IMG/VR virus record: IMGVR_UViG_3300034378_000133
Span: 1-35,671 of that record
DNA from: a virus
DNA: 35,671 bases
Direction: 5' to 3' (one strand)
Made by a program: the position numbers and the translations under genes. Shown one piece after another: positions 1 to 4,637 of the stretch. How positions within the stretch are numbered: position 1 is the first letter of the stretch; every line of letters starts with the position of its first letter. Below the pieces are notes generated by a model. The model searched no databases, was not told where the DNA came from, and saw only the letters and a program-made list of their open reading frames with translations.

Positions 1-156
1 AGCATAACTAATAACATCTTCTATATAAGCACCTTCTTCTAAACAAGTTTGACCTACCATCCATTTCATAAATTTTGTATATTCTCTTTTACCCCATGTT
101 CTTTCTATCTGTTTCCAAGGTACGCATTCAGTAAATTGTGTTTCTAATTTTTTCAT
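1..156 (-). CDS. Hypothetical protein, C-terminus cut by window edge
   Basis: An open frame of 52 codons runs from an ATG at 156 off the left edge of the window. It begins MKKLETQFTECVPWKQIERT and continues with basic and aromatic residues. I see no recognisable domain. The start lies only 2 bases from the 3' end of the tRNA-Thr gene, so it would be co-transcribed with the tRNA array. No clear ribosome-binding site is visible because the upstream sequence is the tRNA. The partial length prevents any family assignment. Confidence 0.55.
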   Translation of the reverse strand, partial: MKKLETQFTECVPWKQIERTWGKREYTKFMKWMVGQTCLEEGAYIEDVISYA

Positions 157-158
157 AG

Positions 159-232
159 AGCCAACAGGAGGAATCGAACCTACCAACCTTCTCGTTACAA
201 GGGAGCTGCTCTACCAATTGAGCTACGCTGGC
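159..232 (-). tRNA. tRNA-Thr(TGT)
   Basis: A cloverleaf folds with a seven-pair acceptor stem and a standard D arm and T loop. The anticodon loop CTTGTAA gives anticodon TGT. The anticodon stem has mismatches at its top and bottom pairs. CCA is not encoded. Confidence 0.88.
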
Positions 233-236
233 ATGG

Positions 237-309
237 TCAGGTTGACAGGGGTCGAACCTGCGGCCTCGTGAACCCAAATCACGCGCTCTTCCATCTGAGC
301 TACAACCTG
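237..309 (-). tRNA. tRNA-Pro(TGG)
   Basis: A perfect seven-pair acceptor stem starts with C1-G72, as is usual for bacterial proline tRNAs. The anticodon loop TTTGGGT gives TGG. CCA is not encoded. Confidence 0.92.
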
Positions 310-310
310 G

Positions 311-384
311 TACGGGAGACAGGATTCGAACCTGTAAAATTTAGTTTCTAAAACTAACATGTATGCCAGTTCCATCACTCCCGC
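311..384 (-). tRNA. tRNA-Leu(TAG) with short variable loop
   Basis: The D arm has a 3-bp stem and 11-nt loop typical of leucine tRNAs. The anticodon stem TTAGT/ACTAA encloses anticodon TAG. The variable region is only about five bases, whereas bacterial Leu tRNAs normally carry a long variable arm. The acceptor starts with a G1-U72 wobble. Confidence 0.88.
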
Positions 385-387
385 TTG

Positions 388-460
388 GACTCCCAGGTGG
401 GAATCGAACCCACGTCAACGGGTTTGCAATCCGCTACCTAGCCTCTTGGTTACTGGGAGT
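388..460 (-). tRNA. tRNA-Cys(GCA)
   Basis: The acceptor stem ACTCCCA/TGGGAGT is fully paired and the T arm is canonical. The anticodon loop TTGCAAA gives GCA. The anticodon stem has one A-C mismatch next to the loop. Confidence 0.88.
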
Positions 461-465
461 ATTTT

Positions 466-766
466 GGGCAAGTCATAAGCCGAATTCTGTTATTACGACG
501 ATCATCTATCTAAGCGAGCTACCATATCTTGCTCTTGCACCCAGGTAAGGATTTAGCCGTTTCACATTTCTCGTCTCTGTTCGCACCTCTCACCTTACGG
601 TGGACGGGCGTTACCCGCTACCCTACTCCTCATAAAAAGGGATCGCAAAAAATTTTCATTTTAGCTACTTATTGACCTACCTATCATTCGACATATTAGT
701 CAAGCCCTATTAATAAGGGGGTGTTCGGACTTTCCTCTCCCGAAGGAGCGATCGTCTCCCTTGCCC
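466..766 (-). ncRNA. rnpB: RNase P RNA, compact bacterial type
   Basis: On the minus strand the 5' part holds GAGGAAAGTCCGAACA and the 3' part ACAGAATTCGGCTTATG. These are the two strongly conserved ends of bacterial RNase P RNA. The termini GGGCAAG and CTTGCCC pair to form helix P1. Internal matches include GGGTAACGCCC, a GTGCGAACAGAGACGAGAAA block, a CGGCTAAATCC/GAGCAAGATATGG segment like conserved region IV, and TTAGATAGATGATCG before the 3' domain. A short GAGC/GCTC hairpin carries GGT in its loop and is the probable L15 site that pairs with the tRNA CCA end. At about 301 bases it is shorter than most bacterial RNase P RNAs (350-400), so some peripheral helices are missing. It lies between tRNA-Cys and tRNA-Val in the same orientation, so its transcript would arise together with its substrates. 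The identification is firm; catalytic competence is inferred. Confidence 0.93.
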
Positions 767-771
767 ACGGG

Positions 772-842
772 TACTCCGTGAAGGTACTGCCCCCTCGTCT
801 ACTGGATGTAAACCAGTCATTCTACTATTGAACTAACGGAGT
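772..842 (-). tRNA. tRNA-Val(TAC), atypical loops
   Basis: The acceptor ACTCCGT/ACGGAGT and the anticodon stem ACTGG/CCAGT are perfect, giving anticodon TAC. The D loop lacks the usual GG and the T loop reads GGCAGTA instead of TTCRANY, so the elbow contact would be abnormal. It may be a degenerate tRNA. Confidence 0.75.
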
Positions 843-843
843 G

Positions 844-915
844 TACGTCACATTGGATTCGCACCAATATCCACCACTTTATAAGAATGGGACTCTGCTA
901 TTGAGCTAGTGACGT
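844..915 (-). tRNA. tRNA-Ile(TAT)
   Basis: The acceptor ACGTCAC/GTGACGT is fully paired. The anticodon loop CTTATAA gives TAT, which reads AUA. The T loop is TGCGAAT. It lies one base from the Val gene. Confidence 0.87.
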
Positions 916-916
916 G

Positions 917-987
917 TAGGGGTAGAGGGAATTGAACCCACGTCTATTGTTCATCGGACAACTGCTCTACCATTGAGCTATACCCCT
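917..987 (-). tRNA. tRNA-Ile(GAT), C33 in anticodon loop
   Basis: The acceptor AGGGGTA/TACCCCT and the D and T arms are normal. The stem GTTGT/ACAAT encloses CCGATGA, so the anticodon is GAT, but position 33 is C rather than the near-universal U. The identity assignment is therefore less certain than the tRNA call. Confidence 0.78.
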
Positions 988-991
988 ATAG

Positions 992-1063
992 TGGACCGAG
1001 TAGGATTTGAACCTACAATCTTCTCCTTAAGAGGGAGTTGCTTTGCCATTTAGCTATCAGTCC
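992..1063 (-). tRNA. tRNA-Lys(CTT)
   Basis: The acceptor GGACTGA pairs with TCGGTCC. The anticodon loop CTCTTAA gives CTT, and the T arm GTAGG/CCTAC is canonical. Confidence 0.9.
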
Positions 1064-1064
1064 G

Positions 1065-1136
1065 CACCCTCGGCAGGAATCGAACCCGCATCCTAGGGAT
1101 AGAAGCCCTTCATTCTGTCCATTGAACTACGAGGGT
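1065..1136 (-). tRNA. tRNA-Arg(TCT)
   Basis: The acceptor ACCCTCG/CGAGGGT is fully paired, with discriminator G. The anticodon loop CTTCTAT gives TCT for AGA codons, which are common in this AT-rich genome. Confidence 0.9.
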
Positions 1137-1142
1137 AAAAAG

Positions 1143-1216
1143 TGGAGGAGAGGAGAGTCGAACTCCTAACAGATTCATTGCAAGTGATTCTCGCTAACCT
1201 CAGTACATGCTCCCCC
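1143..1216 (-). tRNA. tRNA-Ala(TGC)
   Basis: The acceptor GGGGGAG pairs with CTCCTCC and the T arm AGGAG/CTCCT is canonical. The anticodon loop CTTGCAA gives TGC. The D arm is weak, and the anticodon stem has one mismatch. Confidence 0.83.
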
Positions 1217-1218
1217 TG

Positions 1219-1290
1219 TGCCTCGTGAAGGACTCGAACATTCATCTCGCTGGTTAAAAGCCAGGTGCTTTCCCATTAAGCTAACGAGGC
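1219..1290 (-). tRNA. tRNA-Lys(TTT)
   Basis: The acceptor GCCTCGT/ACGAGGC is fully paired and the D arm is normal. The anticodon loop CTTTTAA gives TTT. The T stem has one mismatch. Confidence 0.9.
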
Positions 1291-1292
1291 AT

Positions 1293-1328
1293 AATTGTTT
1301 CATTTTTTCTGTTTAATTGTTTCATTTT
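1293..1328. repeat. Short direct repeat in the tRNA spacer
   Basis: The 14-base sequence AATTGTTTCATTTT occurs at 1293-1306 and again at 1315-1328. This is the only long spacer (about 60 bases) within the tRNA array. No function is evident. Confidence 0.7.
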
Positions 1329-1350
1329 GCAACAATCAATGCAACAATTG

Positions 1351-1438
1351 TGGGCCCAGCAGGATTCGAACCTGCGATGTTTACCGCGAGGGTAACTGCT
1401 CTACAGGCAGTCGCCTTCAACCACTCGGCCACAGACCC
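1351..1438 (-). tRNA. tRNA-Tyr(GTA)
   Basis: This is a class II tRNA with a long variable arm. The stem ACTGC/GCAGT encloses CTGTAGA, giving GTA. The acceptor contains several wobble pairs. Confidence 0.9.
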
Positions 1439-1439
1439 A

Positions 1440-1513
1440 TAGGAGCGATAGGATTCGAACCTATATATTACTGGGTTTGAACCAGTTCCCTTTACCAATT
1501 AGAGCACGCTCCC
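1440..1513 (-). tRNA. tRNA-Leu(CAA) with short variable loop
   Basis: The anticodon stem ACTGG/CCAGT encloses TTCAAAC, giving CAA. The D arm has the 3-bp stem and 11-nt loop of leucine tRNAs. The variable region is AATAT, five bases, instead of a long arm. The acceptor begins with a G-U pair, as in the other two Leu genes here. Confidence 0.85.
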
Positions 1514-1519
1514 ATATTG

Positions 1520-1592
1520 TGTCAGAAGTCGGACTCGAACCGACGCCGCGCAGTTCTTCAAACTGCCGCTCTACCAACTGAGCTACTCTGAC
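1520..1592 (-). tRNA. tRNA-Phe(GAA)
   Basis: This is a near-ideal cloverleaf. The stem GCAGT/ACTGC encloses TTGAAGA, giving GAA, and the T arm is GTCGG/CCGAC. Confidence 0.93.
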
Positions 1593-1593
1593 A

Positions 1594-1681
1594 TGGCGGA
1601 AAAGGAGGGATTCGAACCCCCGAAGGTGTTACCCTTAACACGTTAGCACCGTGCCGCTTTCGTCCGCTCAGCCACTTTTCC
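1594..1681 (-). tRNA. tRNA-Ser(GCT), CCA encoded
   Basis: This is a class II tRNA with a long variable arm. The acceptor GGAAAAG/CTTTTCC is followed by discriminator G and an encoded CCA. The anticodon loop GTGCTAA gives GCT. Confidence 0.92.
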
Positions 1682-1682
1682 T

Positions 1683-1770
1683 TGGCGGTAGGTAGTGGAA
1701 TCGAACCACTAACTCCTTTCGGAGCGACAGTTTTCAAGACTGCTTGACGCTAACCAATGTCCGACCTACC
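1683..1770 (-). tRNA. tRNA-Ser(TGA), CCA encoded
   Basis: This is a class II tRNA with a variable-arm hairpin. The acceptor GGTAGGT/ACCTACC is followed by G and CCA. The anticodon loop CTTGAAA gives TGA. Confidence 0.92.
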
Positions 1771-1774
1771 ATGA

Positions 1775-1849
1775 TAGCCAGGGTGGGATTCGAACCCAAC
1801 ACTTTGATGGTCTTAAGCCATCTGCCTCTACCAGTTGGGCTACCTGGCC
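1775..1849 (-). tRNA. tRNA-Leu(TAA) with short variable loop
   Basis: The stem GATGG/CCATC encloses CTTAAGA, giving TAA. The D arm is GCC/GGC with an 11-base loop. The variable region is only five or six bases, making this the third leucine tRNA of this unusual form in the array. Confidence 0.87.
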
Positions 1850-1850
1850 G

Positions 1851-1921
1851 CAGACCTCGAAGGAATCGAACCCTCGTCAACTGGTTTGGAATCAGTTATT
1901 TTACCATTAAACTAGAGGTCC
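1851..1921 (-). tRNA. tRNA-Trp(CCA)
   Basis: The acceptor GGACCTC pairs with GAGGTCT and the discriminator is G, as usual for tryptophan. The anticodon loop TTCCAAA gives CCA, which reads UGG only, consistent with TGA being a stop here. Confidence 0.9.
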
Positions 1922-1925
1922 ATAG

Positions 1926-1997
1926 CACCCTTGCTAGGATTTGCACCCAGAACTTCTCCTTCGAAGGGAGGTGTGATGTCTATTTCACCACAAGGGT
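1926..1997 (-). tRNA. tRNA-Arg(TCG)
   Basis: The acceptor ACCCTTG/CAAGGGT is perfect and the D stem is GTGA/TCAC. The anticodon loop CTTCGAA gives TCG. The D loop lacks a clear GG. Confidence 0.88.
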
Positions 1998-2003
1998 ATA
2001 TTG

Positions 2004-2075
2004 GGGGATTAATGGGAGTCGCACCCATATCCTTCGGTTCACAGCCGAGAACTTTACTATTAAGCTATAATCCCC
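2004..2075 (-). tRNA. tRNA-His(GTG) with encoded G-1
   Basis: The acceptor GGGATTA/TAATCCC is preceded by an extra G that can pair with C73, the histidine identity element. The anticodon loop CTGTGAA gives GTG. Confidence 0.91.
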
Positions 2076-2080
2076 ACAAG

Positions 2081-2151
2081 CGCCAGATAGGGGAATCGAA
2101 CCCCTGACCATGCATCGACAGTGCATCGTTTTGCCATTAAACTAATCTGGC
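2081..2151 (-). tRNA. tRNA-Asp(GTC)
   Basis: The acceptor GCCAGAT/ATCTGGC is perfect, with discriminator G. The stem ATGCA/TGCAT encloses CTGTCGA, giving GTC. Confidence 0.93.
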
Positions 2152-2152
2152 A

Positions 2153-2224
2153 TAGCCCCGAGGAGAATCGAACTCCTTTCGGAAGGGTGAAATCCTTCCA
2201 TCCTAACCAGTAGACGACAGGGCC
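2153..2224 (-). tRNA. tRNA-Glu(TTC)
   Basis: The stem GAAGG/CCTTC encloses ATTTCAC, giving TTC. The acceptor GGCCCTG/CGGGGCT contains wobble pairs and the T arm is canonical. Confidence 0.9.
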
Positions 2225-2225
2225 T

Positions 2226-2300
2226 TGGCACTCAGGCCTGGACTCGAACCAGGAACATTTGATTAACGGTCAAAGGTGATACCGATTTCACCACCTGAGT
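2226..2300 (-). tRNA. tRNA-Asn(GTT), C33, CCA encoded
   Basis: The acceptor ACTCAGG/CCTGAGT is perfect and is followed by G and an encoded CCA. The stem TTTGA/TCAAA encloses CCGTTAA, so the anticodon is GTT but position 33 is C rather than U. Confidence 0.88.
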
Positions 2301-2301
2301 A

Positions 2302-2375
2302 TGGCTGCGGGAGAAGGAATCGAACCTCCATTCTTAAGTTCAAAGCTTAGCGTCCGACCATTAGACGATCCCGCA
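2302..2375 (-). tRNA. tRNA-Gln(TTG), CCA encoded
   Basis: The acceptor TGCGGGA/TCCCGCA is perfect and is followed by G and CCA. The anticodon loop CTTTGAA gives TTG. It is the first tRNA after the terminator-like hairpin at 2380-2405. Confidence 0.93.
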
Positions 2376-2379
2376 TCAT

Positions 2380-2405
2380 AAAAAATCAGCCTTTTTGAGG
2401 CTGAT
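2380..2405 (-). terminator. Intrinsic terminator or attenuator before the tRNA array
   Basis: On the minus strand an eight-pair stem (ATCAGCCT/AGGCTGAT, loop CAAAA) is followed directly by five T. It lies upstream of tRNA-Gln and inside the small leader frame that starts at 2437, so it could act as an attenuator for the array. Confidence 0.75.
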
Positions 2406-2472
2406 GAGTATTTACACATAATAATATAAACACTCATCTACCCACCTCCTTCTTTTGCATCTGTTAAATACG

Positions 2473-2507
2473 AAAAACCGACCAAACTATTAATCTGGGT
2501 TTGTCGG
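2473..2507 (-). terminator. Intrinsic terminator after tRNA-Met
   Basis: On the minus strand CCGACAAA and TTTGGTCGG pair with one bulge and are followed by TTTTTCG. It would end transcripts that start at the promoter at 2642-2688 after a short RNA carrying tRNA-Met. Confidence 0.65.
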
Positions 2508-2549
2508 GCTCTCGGATGGAGCCATATTTTACATAGATTTTTCATAGTG

Positions 2550-2620
2550 TTGCAGGGACGGGGATTGCACCCGCTTAAATATGGATATGAGCCACATTAG
2601 ATACTAACCTGCCCCCTGCG
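2550..2620 (-). tRNA. tRNA-Met(CAT), probable initiator, reduced D arm
   Basis: The anticodon loop CTCATAT gives CAT. The acceptor CGCAGGG/CCCTGCA leaves a C1-A72 mismatch, the hallmark of bacterial initiator tRNA. The D arm reduces to AGGT/ATCT with a four-base loop lacking GG, and the anticodon stem lacks the usual run of three G-C pairs. It stands apart from the array with its own promoter and terminator. Confidence 0.75.
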
Positions 2621-2641
2621 ATAATTCATTATACACTATTA

Positions 2642-2688
2642 ATTTTAACATATATAGTTTAGCTTGTCAACCCCTAGCCTGTGGATAA
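2642..2688 (-). promoter_or_regulatory. DnaA box plus sigma70-type promoter, minus strand
   Basis: On the minus strand a perfect DnaA box TTATCCACA (2680-2688) is followed nine bases later by TTGACA (2665-2670). A 17-base spacer then leads to TAAAAT (2642-2647) with a TGT extension. Transcription would start near 2635, just before tRNA-Met. Confidence 0.8.
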
Positions 2689-2689
2689 C

Positions 2690-3232
2690 TCAATCCCAGA
2701 GATTTTCAAAAAATTTGACAAAAAGTTTCATATCTTGCTCCCACTTTCTCCTTCGTTCTTTGTAAAGCTTATTAGCTCTTTTAATCCCATATCTTTCAAA
2801 GTCATTCAAATGTTTCTCATCACCATCTCTAGCCATTTCAAAAGCCTTAGCCATTTTCAATAAAGCCTGTTTCCATTCTTTAAGACTAGCCATTTCTATG
2901 GGATAACCAGAAGTATCTTCTTGCAATTTTCTAAGAGTGTCACTAATTACTGTGCCCAAATAATCATACAAAGACCAAATATCTTCTTCACACCAGCCTC
3001 TTTTAATCCGTTGATACCACATTTTCATCCTCCAGAAGGGCCTAAATTCTATATAGAATAACAATCTTCTAGTATACCAAAAAGCTTTATATAATTTACT
3101 TCTGTCTTCCCACTTTTTGAATATTTCTTTGTAGGAAAGTGTATTTCCCTTTTTCATATCTTCTTGAGATTTCTTTAAGTTTTCTATCGTTTTCTTAGAT
3201 AATTTTTTTGTAGCTACTTTTTGTATGTTCAT
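2690..3232 (-). CDS. Hypothetical protein, 180 aa
   Basis: The start ATG at 3232 follows the stop of the upstream zinc-ribbon gene by one base (TAA-T-ATG), so translation is probably coupled. The N-terminus is rich in Lys and looks helical (MNIQKVATKKLSKKTIENLK). The middle holds many Trp, Tyr and Arg residues around 35-75, and the rest is predicted helical. I do not recognise a family. It is the last gene of the cluster before the tRNA-array promoter and its C-terminus overlaps no other gene. Confidence 0.8.
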   Translation of the reverse strand: MNIQKVATKKLSKKTIENLKKSQEDMKKGNTLSYKEIFKKWEDRSKLYKAFWYTRRLLFYIEFRPFWRMKMWYQRIKRGWCEEDIWSLYDYLGTVISDTLRKLQEDTSGYPIEMASLKEWKQALLKMAKAFEMARDGDEKHLNDFERYGIKRANKLYKERRRKWEQDMKLFVKFFENLWD

Positions 3233-3233
3233 A

Positions 3234-3566
3234 TTATTCTTTTAATTTCTTAATTTGTTGGCAAGTTTTACAGACTATAGCTGGTTCATCTGCTGGTATG
3301 TGAGGATTTTGAACCCCAGCAGTTCCCAGCGTTGCCATTTTTTTTGCTATATGCATATAGTCTTTATCTCTATAGCGAGACAATCGATCCATGCCTTGTG
3401 TAAATATAATATCTAAATACTTCGGAATTTTAGCAGGCATATATGTATTAGGATTTCCATATCTATCTCTTTCTGTTATTTTAACATATAAATCAGCGTC
3501 AATAAACTTTCCACATTTTTCACATTGAAGTCTTATTTGATAACTTTTGTCTTTTTTTGTAGGCAT
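3234..3566 (-). CDS. Zinc-ribbon protein with C-terminal IxKLxE tail
   Basis: This 110-residue protein has a CEKCGKF pair near residue 15 and a second pair at the end, CKTCQQIKKLKE, which closes the protein. The four cysteines suit a treble-clef or split zinc-ribbon fold. The final I-K-K-L-K-E matches twelve other proteins in this window (I-x-K-L-x-E). The region between the cysteine pairs (about 70 residues) differs from all its relatives. It begins one base after the stop of the next gene upstream, and its own stop is one base before the following ATG. The biochemical role is unknown. Confidence 0.85.
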   Translation of the reverse strand: MPTKKDKSYQIRLQCEKCGKFIDADLYVKITERDRYGNPNTYMPAKIPKYLDIIFTQGMDRLSRYRDKDYMHIAKKMATLGTAGVQNPHIPADEPAIVCKTCQQIKKLKE

Positions 3567-3567
3567 A

Positions 3568-4011
3568 TTATTCTTGTAACTTATGTATTTGATAACAAGT
3601 GTCGCACATTATTTGTTCTTTATTAGATCCATTCATTTGGGCATAGATTCTTCTAATAATATCTTTCTTTTCTTTTCGCCAACGTTCTTTAATTAGTCTT
3701 TCAATATCAAATTTATGATTAGTATCTGATAGAACATTTGCTGGACTCAAGATCGTCTCTTTTTTTATTTTAAACTGTCTAGAATAAACTTTAATTTCGG
3801 TAAGATTATGATGGGCTATTTTTTTAGCTCCTTCATCTACAAATCTTATAACAAAAGGAAACCTCTCTTCACACTTCTGACATTTAACAGTATAAGTACC
3901 AATAACAAGTCGATCCTTATTGGTTATAATATCCTTATATTTTTCTTTATCTTGCCACGAAGGCGCACAAGGAAGCTTTTTTATTCTTTTAGTTTTTTTA
4001 TTTGATGGCAT
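3568..4011 (-). CDS. Zinc-ribbon protein with C-terminal IxKLxE tail
   Basis: From an ATG at 4011 (an in-frame ATG at 4020 is possible) the protein has 147 residues starting MPSNKKTKRIKKLPCAP. A first pair CQKCEER lies near residue 47 and the protein ends CDTCYQIHKLQE. The start lies inside the last codons of the upstream gene: the bases for CHQIKKLKE there also encode MPSNKKTKRI here. The gene at 33222-33542 starts the same way inside another tail, which is why I prefer 4011. The central region is unique and basic. Function is unknown. Confidence 0.82.
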   Translation of the reverse strand: MPSNKKTKRIKKLPCAPSWQDKEKYKDIITNKDRLVIGTYTVKCQKCEERFPFVIRFVDEGAKKIAHHNLTEIKVYSRQFKIKKETILSPANVLSDTNHKFDIERLIKERWRKEKKDIIRRIYAQMNGSNKEQIMCDTCYQIHKLQE

Positions 4012-4364
4012 GTTTTGCAAATACGGCCAGGATAGCCGTAGCCAGCTATTATGTTTTGATTACCCAAAGAAAAATTCATCATCTTTGGATAACACTTTTT
4101 AAAACAACCAATTTTCTTTTTACATTCTTCGCATTTTCTTTGGCCATCGCTCAAATTGTTTTCTCTTAAAAACATTGAAAGATAACAATAAATAGGCAGA
4201 GAATAAAGGCCAATAATAATAGATAATAAATATTTTAAAGTAAGATTAGTGCTGCTTGCGCCCGCTAACACAAATGATTGCCATATCATTACTAAAAACA
4301 TCAATGCTGTTGCGATTAAAAAGTAACGACCCGTTATTCTTTTAATTTTTTTATTTTCCAACAT
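3981..4364 (-). CDS. Membrane protein with cytoplasmic zinc ribbon and IxKLxE tail
   Basis: After a short basic N-terminus there are two hydrophobic stretches (from GRYFLIATALMFLVMIW and from LKYLLSIIIGLYSLPIYCYL), probably two transmembrane helices. These are followed by a zinc-binding unit: CEECKKKIG, then the closing CKTCHQIKKLKE. It is the only member of the tail family here with membrane segments. The start codon (4364, or 4373) lies within the end of the upstream tail gene, and its own tail codons overlap the start of the next gene. The tail would face the side opposite to the inter-helix loop, most likely the cytoplasm. No family is recognised. Confidence 0.8.
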   Translation of the reverse strand: MLENKKIKRITGRYFLIATALMFLVMIWQSFVLAGASSTNLTLKYLLSIIIGLYSLPIYCYLSMFLRENNLSDGQRKCEECKKKIGCFKKCYPKMMNFSLGNQNIIAGYGYPGRICKTCHQIKKLKE

Positions 4365-4636
4365 GTTGGGCAATATAATTTTTCTTCAACTTTTTTCCCA
4401 GGATACAATTGTTCCTCGGGAGGTTCTATAGCTATTGTTTTTTTACACTTTACGCATTTAATCTTTTCTGCCTTTGGTGGGGGTGGTTCTGAAAAAGCGC
4501 TTTCGTAATCTGGCTTAAAAGGCGACGGATAAGGATGCATCATTTTTTGCCTATAAAGTTCTGTTTTATATTGTCGTCTTAACAGTTCTTGCTCCAGGGC
4601 TATTTCTGCGCGTGTTTTTTGTCTTGGTTGTTCCAT
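4334..4636 (-). CDS. Zinc-ribbon protein with C-terminal IxKLxE tail
   Basis: This 100-residue protein starts MEQPRQKTRAEIALEQELL with an amphipathic helix. A proline-rich linker (SEPPPPKAEK) follows, then CVKCKKTIAI and the closing CPTCWKIKKLKE. The ATG at 4636 is preferred over one inside the upstream gene because it sits one base after that gene's stop (TAA-T-ATG). The linker suggests a separate helical N-terminal part attached to a C-terminal zinc module. The partner or target is unknown. Confidence 0.85.
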   Translation of the reverse strand: MEQPRQKTRAEIALEQELLRRQYKTELYRQKMMHPYPSPFKPDYESAFSEPPPPKAEKIKCVKCKKTIAIEPPEEQLYPGKKVEEKLYCPTCWKIKKLKE

Positions 4637-4637
4637 A

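Larger units (their letters stand above)
2288..2437 (-). other. Possible leader peptide frame with strong ribosome-binding site
   Basis: A perfect AAGGAGGTG ends five bases before an ATG at 2437. The frame starts MSVYIIMCKYSSAS and stays open for 49 codons, but it runs through the terminator hairpin and the tRNA-Gln gene, so only its 5' part is plausible as a translated leader. The start-codon region GATGAGT can pair with ACTCATC about 25 bases downstream; that arm shares three bases with the terminator stem. This resembles an attenuation arrangement, but it is inference. Confidence 0.35.

Noticed and set aside
1295-2070. Plus-strand open frames across the tRNA array (60-108 residues)
   Set aside because: They read the complement of tRNA genes, giving the usual GFEP-, SRIRTCD- and RNRT-like strings, and have no start signals.
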